Below, in pieces: positions 34,378-45,689 of a stretch of DNA of 64,000 nt (positions within the stretch are counted from its first letter, which is position 1; each line of letters opens with the position of its first letter). This stretch comes from Cyathus striatus (taxonomy: Eukaryota; Basidiomycota; Agaricomycetes; Agaricales; Nidulariaceae). The notes below the pieces were generated by a model. That model was not told the DNA's origin, ran no database searches, and was given only the letters and a program-made list of their open reading frames with translations. A program made the position numbers and the translations under genes. The stretch lies in contig JAOVFP010000006.1 of NCBI GenBank assembly GCA_025738555.1, positions 4,836,001 through 4,900,000 on the forward strand. Reading direction: 5' to 3'.

Positions 34378-34385
34378 TATAAAAA
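34378..34385 (+). promoter_or_regulatory. TATA box of second F-box gene
   Basis: TATAAAAA lies 91 bp before ATG 34469. The following sequence (ACCTCAGTGTATAGCTGG, then ACCAACAACATTC) closely matches the corresponding stretch after the first F-box gene's TATA box. Confidence 0.6.
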
Positions 34386-34468
34386 CCTCAGTGTATAGCT
34401 GGTAGAACGAACCAACAACATTCCATTTTACAATCAACCGCTCGAACACTAAGAAATCATTATCCTAA

Positions 34469-35125
34469 ATGCCCCATACACCGTCTCAGCTCTTTAGCAT
34501 TACAGAGATTCCTGAAGATATCTTACACTCAATCTTTGAATTTCTCGACAATCCTTTTGATTTGACGCTTCGTCAACGTGTATTTGAGAGGTCCGACACA
34601 GATACTACTATTGATCTCCTAAATGTTTCCCTCGCATCGAAATCGCTTCATGATGTAGCCGATAGATATCTCCGGAAATTAATTGTCATCCGTACGGACA
34701 ACGATGAAGACGTAAAGAAAAATATAACGAAACTCCAGGATCAACCCAAGCTCGCAAAAACTGTACACCGCGTGTACATTCAGCGTAGACAAGATAATGA
34801 GATTTATTTGACGAAAGACATCCATTCTATCTTCTCTTTGGTAAAAGATTCTGTAACGTTCCTCTCAATCTCAAGCTCAGCAAATTCTCTAGGAGAAGGA
34901 TCTTCATCACCCTACGATATTAGCCATGTTGACCCCATCGCATCAGCATTAACAACATTATTATTGTCGAACGTAACAGGAATTCAGTTCACACTTTTCA
35001 CTAGCTTGACGGAACTTAACCATCTTGATATTATCGAATATGAACACTTACCACCAGTGGGCTGGCTGGAAAATAGTGATAGGTATACATTGAAATTGAA
35101 AGAGCTAATTGGGCATCGAAATTAA
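34469..35125 (+). CDS. F-box protein, C-terminally truncated paralogue
   Basis: A single open frame of 218 aa ending at TAA 35123-35125. It carries the F-box (FSITEIPEDILHSIFEFLDN, then LLNVSLASKSLHDVADRYL) and the same downstream blocks as the gene at 30550 (DPIASALTTLLLSNVTGIQF against DPMISKLTTLLLTNIMGIKL). Homology ends near residue 205, about half the length of the paralogue, and no continuation is found in the next 300 bp. The promoter is conserved. It could still make an F-box adaptor lacking a substrate-binding half, or be a pseudogene. Confidence 0.65.
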   Translation: MPHTPSQLFSITEIPEDILHSIFEFLDNPFDLTLRQRVFERSDTDTTIDLLNVSLASKSLHDVADRYLRKLIVIRTDNDEDVKKNITKLQDQPKLAKTVHRVYIQRRQDNEIYLTKDIHSIFSLVKDSVTFLSISSSANSLGEGSSSPYDISHVDPIASALTTLLLSNVTGIQFTLFTSLTELNHLDIIEYEHLPPVGWLENSDRYTLKLKELIGHRN

Positions 35126-35318
35126 TTTGTGCAAGGTAAAGTTCTAACGCAGGGATAAAGTCATTTATCCTGTTGCGAGACGCTTGCTCGATGATTACGA
35201 AGTGACAGAGGGATTGATATAAAGTATTTGCATTGTAAGGTCATGTACATATAAATTTACAAGCACTCGGAAAGATAGAACACACGTTAACCAGGTGAAC
35301 ATGTATTACATGTGTCGT

Positions 35319-36416
35319 TCAGGATGAATTTTCCCTTATGTCGTTCTTAAACTTGAGCGTGATCTCTGCAATTGTTTTTAGATCACACATTCTCCCTTGC
35401 TCAACTCGATACAAAGGGACTATTGGAGCCAGAACCTAATTCACGCCGATAAGAATTACCATACTATGGTGCATAAAATTAGTTTCTTGCCTGTATTTGA
35501 CCAAGAACTTGGTACATAGAACTTCCATATGACGTTCCTAAGCCTGCTCCTAGCAGTGCCGCTTGACCAGCACCAAGAAGCACCTGACACTCCACAAGGA
35601 TAGAAGTCAACTTGATATATTCGCACCCGTATGATTTTCCCAACACCCTTCGAATTCTGTAGCAAAGAAATAACAGCCGTCCCGCAATTAAGGTTGTCAA
35701 CATCATGTTCTGAAACAGGGTGAACACTTCGAAAATGATCAAATTTGAGTTGGTAAGACCGGTGAACTTTGTCATGTCAACATTAAGGAGATGGAGCACG
35801 CCAAAAGCTAATAATTTCGTTGCAATTAATTAGAATGGAGATCCATTAAATGTCGAAGACTTACCCATAGATCCCATTTGAAGCAACATCGATAATATAA
35901 ATATGCACCATTTCACAAGTCTAAAATCATAATATATTGCCATAAAGCGCCAGATCTAACTGACGATATGTTTAGTTCAAAATTACCAAAAATGAAGTAC
36001 CATACCGTGAGCATATCGACAGCCCAGGCTGATAGCATGAAGCATGTGGTCACCATCATAACACTCGTTAAGTTCGTTGAGCTCTGCTGGTCATCGTAAT
36101 GTTCCAATTTGAGATTCCCATCGCAATTCTTGGAGAGGATATCCATGGTTCCTTTTATACTTCCTGTGATTGCAATAGTACCTAATATAAATGCCACAAC
36201 GACATATACTGTTAGGATCCATTGTCGCCTACTGCGTTTCTTCTTCTTCGCAAGCTGAATTGACAACATGCGCAGATATCCTAACGCCACTATTACGTTC
36301 ATGCAGTATATGGCGAAAGCAATTATGGCCCCAGATATCCAGCTACGGGCGTAAGATAGGATATCATGTATACACTCCTGAAATCGTTCTATGGTGACAT
36401 TAGAAAGGGAGACCAT
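35319..36416 (-). CDS. Seven-helix membrane protein (copy B)
   Basis: Exons 36006-36416, 35865-35955, 35491-35807 and 35319-35435 give 311 aa with all phases consistent. The third intron starts with GC rather than GT (CAG then GCAAG), an accepted minor donor; sister genes have GTGAG there. About seven hydrophobic segments are seen, with WRFMAIYYDF after helix 3, MMLTTLIAGRLLFLCYRIRR in helix 5 and GQIQ, VLAPIVPLYRV at the end. The family is an uncharacterised expanded set of basidiomycete multi-pass proteins; receptor- or transporter-like roles are guesses. This copy is more diverged than those at 41-47 kb and lacks their extra small exon. A TATATATA stretch lies about 85 bp upstream. Confidence 0.8.
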
Positions 36417-38505
36417 TTTGTGAGCAGTATAAAGTAACGAGGAGAATGACAGACTCGTCACTGATCACTAGCATCTGGTTGAGGATGGAATGGGTAGAAT
36501 TATATATAATGGCATTCGTGGTGGTAACAATCACTATCTTCTGTGTCTTTCAAATTATCTGTATTATGATAAACATCGATTATATAAATAATCAGCGGCT
36601 TAACCTAAAGTCAGTTTCAGAGTATCGAGTGCCCAACATGCACGAGCGATCGATAGACCGCAAGGTCGTTTATAGATAGGCAATGCATGTGGAAAGCATT
36701 GTACTTCTTGACTCACTGGTAACCAGTTACCAGAGATGTGAGCACACAAAATAGAAACTTGAGCATAGAGATTTATACCTTGAGCGAGCAATGCAATGTT
36801 TACTTCTGAAAGTGGCGTTTTATGTGTAAAGGCATTGCGCTTCTTGATTCACAGATGTGCGCGCACGTTCAATGGTGAGTGAAAAATAGTAAAGTGAGCA
36901 CGGTACAATTTTATACCTTGAGCAGAGAGCGCTCACACTTAGTTCCCCTTGATTCGGGAGGGCTCATTCAAGGCTGGTCCGTTCCTACGTAAAGCTTCAA
37001 GCGCTTAAGAAGACATATCGGTGTCATCTGTACACTTCGAGAAGGATATATAACTCGTATCTGGTATTCATTTCGTTCAATAGATATCAATAGATATCGG
37101 AAGCATCCGATGATCAGACGTACCGGACAACGAAGATGCGGATTGCTGATATCGAAGTCGAGTTATAAAAATCTCATCAAGACACAGTCAAGTTCCAACA
37201 TGATCGCAGTTTGGCACGGGGACATGGCTTCGATTATGTAGACGCGTCACTTAGGCCGTTACGCATTTAGATAGTGGCAGCATTGGAACAAATGAAGGGA
37301 GCAAGGCGATGAGAGAAGCAAAGGAAGGGTGTATTGAGCCTGCGCATTTCATATAGCGGGCGGTAAGAAAAGAGGAAGGCGGCGATGGCGAACCAGGGAC
37401 CTTGGGATGGAGAACGGCCATAGGAGCAGATAGCACCTCACCACTGCACTGCTACCACACACTACCGGTGGCACTGAGTCGGGTTCTCGGGGTCGGGTGG
37501 CGGGTGGCTGGGAGCTGTATGTTGCCTCCCCTTCCGATCCCCAATGAAGATTGGTCATCTACAAACCTAACCTCAAAAGCCTCACCACAACGATGAAACC
37601 GAAGGCATAAGCCAAATACATCGTATTGCGCGGAACGTGTGATACCAGAAGGCTGTTATCATATTGTTGTCAATCCTTTCCCTCTCCCTAATCAAGAAGA
37701 ACGTACCGAACCATCCAAACGCCTTTCACATCCTCCTTCTAGCTACTCACACGCTCATCAACCAGTAAAAGCTCTCTCTTCGTGTTGCACTAGAATCAGA
37801 AGTTCATATTGGATATGGTTTAGTATCCAGCAGGGCCCGCCCATGTTCCAAGGAGGCTGGGCGAGATGATATGTATAGCGGGACAAGAGGAAGGACACAG
37901 CGACGAATGATGCATTCTAGCAGAGAGAGAGTTGAGATATGCACCGGAAGGAAGTGAATGGAAAGGGTTGGTGGGCACTGGGTGGGCAACATGAACTTGG
38001 CGGGTCGGAGCACGGCAGGACTCGGCTGAGGCGGGTCGGACTCAGAGCAGACTGACAGCAAACGTGAATTACATAAGCTCTGTTTTCGAAACGACGAAAA
38101 TTGCAAAGCCGAAGACTGCCGAAGACGTCATTCACACGGCATTCATGTGTAGTACAGTACACTACGACTTAGACTGTGCTTATCTTATAGCTTCAGAATC
38201 TATTATAAATTTAATAATACTCTTTGTATGTACAAGCACTCCCTTCGTGCAAACGATAAATAATCATCCAATAATATATGCTTAGTAGTTTTGATAAATA
38301 TCTGCATCCACGCTGTTGTTTAGAATTATAGGACATGCGATGAACAAAAGTGAAAAAAGGTCCGAGTCGTAGGCGTCTTTCAGGCTTGAGTGTCTGAATC
38401 ATCATGACTAAATTTGAGCGTGCTAATTTCTTCAATCATTTTCGTATCACATCTCTTTCCATGAGCTACCCGATATATATGAAAATTTGGGGCACGTAGT
38501 TTTTA
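36417..38505. other. Intergenic, no gene recognised
   Basis: Short ORFs only. C-rich stretches around 37250-38100 recall the noncoding parts of the five-helix gene copies, but I could not align an exon. Nothing is called. Confidence 0.4.
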
Positions 38506-39951
38506 CCGTGCACGCACAAAAGTGAGCGTGACTGAGCGTGCCACGCTCAAGGCCAAATTTTCACGCTCAATGGGTGAGCGTGTCACGCTCAAGATATATT
38601 TAATAGTTGTAAATAGCCTATTTCTAAGTCAAACTAACCGTAAATCAAGTGTACATACTGGTACTATACTATTGTAGTCTTATTGTCACCGCAGGTAAAG
38701 TTTTTAAGCAAGATAAATACTCAGAAGTAGAAGAATAAAAATTAAATTTCACGCTCAAGGTGATATTATTCACGCTCAAACTTGAACGTGCACGCTCATT
38801 TTTCACGCTCATATCACGCTCAAGATTTTATTTCACGCACAGGGTCAAGCATTCACGCACAGGGTCGAAATTTCACGCACAGGGTCTGAATTTTCACGCT
38901 CAAGGTATGTTACTTCACGCTCAAGGTCTTAAATTCACGCTCACATTCAAACTCATGTGAGCGTGAATATAAGTAATATAATATTAAATATATATACCCA
39001 CACTCAAGTTACAGTAAATACTATGCCTGAGCGTGAGTATGTATTTACTTCACACTCACGCTCAAAATCATTTTAATTGAGAGTGGGCGTGATAGGCACT
39101 CAGTCCAATTAACTCAACCATAAATTTCAATATAATACTTATGCTCTTTCACGCTCACTTTTAAACTCGATTAACTTGAGCGTGAACTTAAGTATAATAT
39201 TTATGGACACTATTTACACTCAATTTATAGGATATGCGTGAGCATGAATAGCAATGCCTATCACGCTCATGCTCTAACTCAATTAAATTGAGAGTGTGCC
39301 TGAATGTAAATATTATATTTGCACTCGCTCCCAAGATATAGGACATAAGCATGTGCGTGAATAGGAGATCTACCATTGTGATCACACTCAAGTCAAAGGA
39401 GATACGTATGAGCATGAAGCAGTAAATAGAATGCATCAGTGTAAATAGGAATCCCCATTACGCTCACACTCAGTACTTCACGCTCACTGTCAAATTCCTT
39501 TAAGTTGAGAGTGAGCTCTAAAAACATGCATGAGCGTGAATAGTATTATCACGCTCACGCGCAAACTCTATTCTATCGAGTAGGTATGTGAATATAACAT
39601 TCACGCACAAGTTATACTAATAAATATGCGTGAGCGTAATACCTATTCACGCTCACGCTCAAACTCAAGTAAATCAATACATCACGCTCACGCAATCAAT
39701 ATCATTCAATCCTGCCAGTTGTCAGTAATTTATGACCTATTTGAGTATATATGCTTTTCAGGTAGACCATATGCATGCAGTAGTACAGTGTGTATTTATA
39801 ATAGTAGTAGATTTATGACAACTTATTGCTTCACGCTCACTTACATATTGCCTCACGCTCACATATAGAATATTCACGCTCAGGGTTAAATTTCCATGCG
39901 CAGACCCTGAGCGTGCACGCTCAACTCACGCTCACACTTGAACGTGCACGG
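38506..39951. mobile_element. 1.45 kb CACGCTCA-studded element
   Basis: The ends are inverted: CCGTGCACG at 38506 and CGTGCACGG ending at 39951, with about 45 bp of related sequence inward on both sides. The interior holds about 30 copies (my count) of CACGCTCA or its complement TGAGCGTG, plus variants (CACGCACA), on both strands and at irregular spacing in A/T-rich DNA. There is no credible ORF. Arrays of a short motif near inverted ends are typical of transposase-binding subterminal repeats, but here they cover the whole length. The flanks (AGTTTTTA and AATTTTCT) are similar but not a clean target duplication. Confidence 0.65.
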
Positions 39952-40039
39952 AATTTTCTCCCTGCCCGATAAGAAGGGGGAACGAAGCTAAATAAAGAAA
40001 AGGAACTTGCGTTAAGTGGGAGAATGCCAAAAGAAGGAA

Positions 40040-40310
40040 AGCCGAACAGGGCAGCAAGTACTACCCGGGACGCAACGAAGATATACTAGAAGAAGGAGAA
40101 AGACAATGTAACGAACATCGAAAACAGGAACGAGATTTGTGAGATAAAACCCTCAACATAACAAACGGGAAAGTGAATGGGAGAAAGGCAATGCGCCGAT
40201 GAATGCTCAATGAGAAAACAAACACCAACCTGTTATGCATAGCGCCTCTCCACACCACCACAAGTTTATGATACTCCCCATGTCCACTACGACATAAAAT
40301 ACGATGGGCT
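40040..40310 (-). pseudogene. Five-helix membrane gene fragment (exon 4 end)
   Basis: Minus-strand frame encodes VVWRGAMHNR at 40232-40261, followed by a GT donor and an intron-like stretch, matching GWRGVMHDR and its donor at 54327 in the intact gene. Homology reaches about 40310 on the exon side. It is the leftmost piece of the membrane-gene array. Confidence 0.5.
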
Positions 40311-40319
40311 TTGTAAAAG

Positions 40320-41480
40320 TCACGCGCGAGTTAGATAGACTTAGCTAGATTTAAGAGTAAAGACTCCACACTGGAGTACAATAGTCTGTTATTATTATTT
40401 GTAAATCAGTAGATATTGTGTACTGTACCTGTAGTGAAGTAATATATGTTCTTTACCTTTTTACAGACTATTTTATTTAAGTACAAGGAGATAAAAGGAT
40501 AAACGACCTGGCGGCTATGCCAACTAGTCAAGCACAGAAAACTGACTACTGTTCTACCAAAGTTCTACCTTGCAACGACTAAAAAGTGACTGGAATTTGA
40601 CTAAAGTGCAACCTATGGACAACCATTTCATGACTATATATTTGACCACTGAGTTACCAATAGACTGCGGACACTCCACTGACATGCTACCAATATCCTA
40701 CCGAACACTTACCAATTTTTCTACTGCACAGTAGAAAAAACGTAAAAAAACCTGCATTTTGGTAGGCAAATAGTCAATTCTACTAATTCGCTACCAATGG
40801 CTGACTATTTGGCGTCTAATCGTTTTTACTGAGCGTCACAGGCAACGTCACAGCAACGTCAATTCTCAGATTGGCAATGCCAGGCAACATCAAAATACTT
40901 ATTTTCAGATTTCTGTAACTTGTATAAAAGTGAGTAGAGTGCATGTATCTCTACAAATCTCTATTTGTTATTAGTATATATCATAAATTTACAAAACTAC
41001 CAGCCAGCTAAAATCTAAATAGTATTAGAAATGTTGTACACAAGTGACAAAATATATGTATTTCACTGTGGGATTGTAAGTATTATTTGTTATACCCTCT
41101 CCCCACCCCTCATCCAGTGCTAATATATATTATTAAAATGAAAGAACATCCATCTTGTGCAATCCTATTTATTTATTGTATTTATTGCTAACTACACAGT
41201 TGGGACTTGAACACAGGACCTCAGCACTAATATATGTAGCAACATGAAAAATAAATAAGCAACGTCAGGCAATGTCAAATCTCAGAATGGCAACACCAGG
41301 CAACGTCACCGGGGCAACATCAAAATACCCAGCAACGTCAAAATCTGTAGGCCCACACAAATGGACTGAAGGCGGAAGAAAAGAAAGGATTAAATAGCAT
41401 GATGAACAGCAGAAGAAAAAAAGATGACAGGGACATAAAAGCGAAATAAAAGAGTAAACGGTGAAGAACGTACTCCACAG
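40320..41480. other. Repeat-rich intergenic region
   Basis: Two blocks, about 40835-40900 and 41260-41345, share GGCAACGTCA, TCTCAGA.TGGCAA and CCAGGCAAC.TCA in the same order, so they are direct repeats roughly 430 bp apart. Around 40530-40810 short phrases such as GCTACCAAT and GACTA recur. No gene is seen. Confidence 0.45.
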
Positions 41481-41483
41481 AAT

Positions 41484-42770
41484 TTAAGCTACAGAAGTTG
41501 CTCCCGGAACGTCATCATTCTGGAATCTGATTTGTGTTATCCGTGCAATAGTCTGTGAATCACACATCTTTCCTTGCATAACCCGATATATTAGTATCAT
41601 CGGGGACAGAACCTATTCGATTGAGGATGAGAAATTTTGTATAGCCTCAAAAGTTCAATTCTCTCACCTGAATTTGTCCAGTCAATTGATAAAATGTTGG
41701 TCCGTATTTAGCAATATTAGGTTGTGCCACAAAGTTTGTCACGATTAATGATGCAAGCATTGTAACTTGAGCAATACCGAGAAGCAATTGGGACTCCACC
41801 ACCATTGATACTACACTAGTATATTCATTCCCGTAACATTTTCCTAATATCTTTCGAATTCGATGACGACACACCAGTAGTCTTCCCACAATTAATGTGG
41901 TCAGCATTATGTTCTGGAACAAGGTGATTGCTTCGAAAAATACCAAATAATAATTACCATTCTGATTAGGTATGTGTCAGAGGTATATTAGAAATACATG
42001 TAGTTTCATTGAAGATAATTACTTGAGTTGAAACAACGCTCTGATTATTCAGTGGTGCTCAGCAAACATATTATGCGCACACAAAAAATTGCCTTACAGA
42101 AGGTCCCAAGCCCGTCCAATCGGACATAATAAGAAAAGCAATGTATAGTCCGATTCCTAATTTATAGATCATAAGTCGACCACTTTAAATACATATACTG
42201 AGTACAGTGTACCAATAACGTACCTATAGCTGCTGTCTGTATGAGCGAAGAGAATAAAAATATACTCCATTTTGTATGTTTCAAGTCATGATAAATGATT
42301 AAAAAGCGCCACATCTAATTAAATTTAATGTGCTTAGAGAAATATAGCACAAGTCGATAAGAGAAGTTTAGTACCATAATTATATCAACAATCCAAGCTG
42401 TAAACATAAAGCAGCCATTCCCCAACCTGCTTGTTCGTCCAGAAAACATAATGACGTTTGGATTTGTACATCCGAACTTGTATAAATATTTAGTTGTGAT
42501 TTGAAAGGCCCCACCAATTTGGAGGGTACTTAAAACAAAGGCCACCACAACATATACCGATAAGATCCATTGTTGTGTACTGAGTGATTTTTTGCCCTTG
42601 CCGTGTATAACGAGGACGTGCAAATATGCAATCACAATTAGCACAATTGCACCATATATGATTCCAGAAAATATGTTGCCATATATCCATGGTTTGATAT
42701 ACATGTCCACGTAAGATGTTGTGTCCTCTGTACAAGCTTGACGGTCGGAGTCATTGTAGTAAGTAGTCAT
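41484..42770 (-). CDS. Seven-helix membrane protein (copy C)
   Basis: Five exons: 42375-42770, 42224-42314, 42098-42156, 41668-41961 and 41484-41612; introns GT-AG, phases consistent, 322 aa. Start ATG 42770 gives MTTYYND, matching MSTNYSD and MPTHYDG in sister genes. Helix 1 includes WIYGNIFSGIIYGAIVLIVI; the loop after helix 3 has MWRFLIIYHDLKHTKWSIF; helix 5 is QNIMLTTLIVGRLLVC, followed by basic HRIRKILGK; MVVESQLLLGIAQVTMLAS is helix 6; GQIQ, VLSPMILIYRV is helix 7. Role unknown. It lies downstream of a decayed five-helix gene on the same strand, the arrangement seen three times here. A TATA box sits 58 bp upstream. Confidence 0.85.
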
Positions 42771-42827
42771 TATGTGTGAAGAAGTGACAAAGAAAACTAA
42801 TGTTCGATCATGGGAAGGTCCATAGGA

Positions 42828-42833
42828 TATATA
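42828..42833 (-). promoter_or_regulatory. TATA box of seven-helix copy C
   Basis: GGATATATAAG in a context shared with copy E (53006-53011; both continue to CCAAAGCA) and copy D (47021-47026, GATATATAAG). Distance to the ATG is about 58-70 bp in each. Confidence 0.55.
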
Positions 42834-43499
42834 AGACATCCAAAGCACAGATCTTTTTAAACAGGACATCGCAAGCTACAGAACCCCGTACCGCGTTTCT
42901 ATTGCCAGAAGCGCTTGTAACTATTACTTTCGGAGTTCTGTTATTAATCATTCTTAAACCACATATAATGAACTGCTTCTTGACCGACAACAAGCTCTCC
43001 ATGAAGGTTAGGCTCCCAACTTTAGACACGGAGCGAATTAATCATTTCCCTAAAAGTAAAATCAACTTTTCTGTAACAGTGAATCACAGGTCATGCACAG
43101 CCGCCGTGATATCGGAGTACGTACATGAAGATACCAAGGTTTCAGTAGGCTGCTAGGAGGCGCCTTACAGATCGGAAATGTGGATATATATAAAATGTAC
43201 AGGTTCCATACATCTCTATGATGAAGCAGCGTGAAGAAATAGATAAGGAGTGCGGAACGGGAGGGGGAACGATAGCGCGAAGATAGGATGGAACTCCGCT
43301 AAGAGCGGGGAATTGGAACATGTGCCGATACGAGTGCGGAAGAAACATGTGCAAAGACACATAAGGGGCTAAGTATGGCCCTGGGTATGAGCAAGATACG
43401 TGCTAATGGATAGAAGAAAACGATACAGAAGTGGAAGCAGACAGTAGAACTAATGACAAAGAAAAAAAGCCGGGGTTGTGAACGCATACTCACCAATCA

Positions 43500-44760
43500 T
43501 GTACAAACCCCGTCCATGCCCTCCACACCTTAAAGTCCAACTTATCCATCCTCCACGATGTAACACATCACAAACTTCATTTGGTTGACACTGTCCTCGA
43601 TCGAACAGCGTACAGGGAGGGCGGGCTCTAGGAGGTAGTAGAAGACGGTGCCTATGGGGAGGACGAGAAGCGTAGTTGTCGTCAGGACGAAGCTGCTATC
43701 ATTATCAAGTGTTGGAAAGGTAGTTAAAGGAGAGGGGGTGTAAGAAAGAGGGAAGAAGATGTGATGGATGTGGGTGAGTATAAAGGCGAGAGGAAAAGAG
43801 AGGGCAGAGGGAGGCGATAGATGGCGAAAGGAAAATGGGGAAAGAATGTAACGTGGAGAATGAAAGAACGAGGGCAGGAAAACTTGTACCGTAACAAAAT
43901 AAGAGACGAAATAGCTAACATTGAGCGCAAAAGCAAATGCGAATAACGAAAATGTCACGAGGTCGAGGGGCACCACGTATCAGTTCTTAATGGGTTGTAG
44001 TGGAATCTATAGCGTACTACTAACATAGTCATTAGATTGACATATCACAGAGTGCTGGAGGATGAAGATAAACGTACATCGATGAAGGCGATATGACAAT
44101 GTCGTCCCAACCAGCGTCCCTCCCTCGTGAACACCTCCCCACAACAGTGTCGTATGAATAGTAGCCAATCGGAACGACGCACTAAAATGGATTAGCAGAA
44201 GCAATAGCAATGGAAACGAAACACGAACGGTGCAACCTTATACGTCCACATCAAGAAATCAAGATGTCGCTTCTTAGTGGGCCATGGTAGAACCTATAGC
44301 GTAGCACTACCCGCATTGTCATTAGCTTACCATTTCAGAGCGAAGGAGGGCAGAGAAACATACATCGATAAACACGTAAGGGCGCAACGAAGCGCAACGA
44401 TCATAGCCTAGTGCAGCAGATGATATACCTATCATCACCGTATCTGTCATTGACGTAACTGGTTTTGATCGTTAACAGACAATTGGAGGCAGTAGGAAAG
44501 GACGTACAGTTCGCAAGAGATACGGAACAGCCGGTCGTGAGTCACTTCATCCGCACCAGTATTTTCGTTACTTGAGGCCGTCGCTCTGGTTTGGATCCGA
44601 ACCACTTTCGCCCTCGTATCCTCAGTATCACGCCCTCATCCCTCCTTTACCCTTCACCTCAACAGTGTCCTTCCTTGACCCTGCCACTACTGTCATCGCA
44701 CTCGATGAGCATTCTCGATTCTGTGTAGTTTGTAGTGGTAGATGTGCCATGGGAGTTGAA
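43500..44760 (-). pseudogene. Five-helix membrane protein gene, decayed copy (P2)
   Basis: All upstream exons can be found relative to the intact gene at 53.7 kb. Exon 1: MAHLPLQTTQNRECSSSAMT from 44760, against MAHPLQHTAQIRESSSSSTT. Exon 2: GISSAALGYD near 44430. Exon 3: VPLDLVTFSLFAFAFALN near 43940. Exon 4: TTTLLVLPIGTVFYYLLEPA and VMCYIVEDG near 43550-43670, ending in a stop at 43542. Exon 1 is broken by stops, and a stretch spanning the exon 2/3 boundary is duplicated (43985-44090 and 44270-44360). Exon 5 was not found. It is the upstream partner of seven-helix copy C. Confidence 0.7.
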
Positions 44761-45689
44761 CGGCAAGAATTGCCCATCAGAACAGAAGCCGCTGTATTAT
44801 AGCACCCCTCTGAGTGATATCTTGAGTCCTTAGAGTATGTGCGAATATAGAACGTGCTGCGTCTTCCTGATGGCTCCAGACTTAAATGCACTGCATCAAA
44901 TGTCGTCATGGCTTATTTGACTCTGCATCTCGGCTTGTAATCATAAGGGTTAGTTGTTGAAGTGGGAAGTGCGTTTTGGTCCTGGGCTGAAGCTGCCAAG
45001 GTTGGCAAGCACGAGTCACTCGACGAGGTTGGACGATGGCCCCAAGATAGCCCGGAGGTCGGTAGATTAGGGAGGAAAGCGATAGAGATATGGAAGGTAG
45101 TGACGAAATTGCATTTAGGAAAAAGTTGGCAAGAAGCCCTTCGGGGTAAGGGTAAGGTGACTGTCGTCGTTTGGTCCAAGTTTGGTCACCATCGTCCGAC
45201 AGTGTTTCAATTTGTTGTCGAGAAGGCTTTCCCACGTGCCACTCTATTTGGCTATGCTGGGTAGACTAAATAACACGTTTCCTCACCGAGATTTGACGTT
45301 CACTCAGATCAAATCGTTCCACTCGTAAGAGTCTCGTTCAGTTCTTATTTAAACTACGTATTCATAATTCAATAGTACTAGTAAAGTCACAACTGGCTGG
45401 GTTGCATTGGAAGTTTTGAATATTGATTTGCTCGCCTCAAACACTCAGTTACGATTAGTGGCAATTACTTCCAATAAGAATACAACGTTCAAACCTACAT
45501 GATAAGGGAAGAAAACGACAAGACAGCGACCACTATCTTATGGTAATGTATGCCACACAGGGGTGTCGTGTCTCTTATAATAGTAGATACATACTGCTCA
45601 GATATAATAGTAAAACATCGTCCCCTTGGTTTGAATGTCAAGTATCATAGTCCGCTAGAAGGTTCATATCATAATGTAAGTGTTACTAT
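44761..45689. other. Upstream region of P2, shared with the other array units
   Basis: The region 44880-45240 recurs in diverged form at 48330-48560 and near 55680-55870, always upstream of a five-helix gene copy. A plus-strand 100-codon ORF at 44962-45264 and two minus-strand frames overlap here; none is preserved in the other units, so none is called. Confidence 0.4.

Noticed and set aside
38506..39951. CRISPR-like array
   Set aside because: The short motif recurs in both orientations at irregular spacing in a eukaryotic, TIR-bounded element; there are no uniform repeats and spacers.
44962..45264. 100-codon plus-strand ORF
   Set aside because: Not preserved in the two homologous upstream regions at 48.4 and 55.7 kb; overlapped by equally long minus-strand frames.
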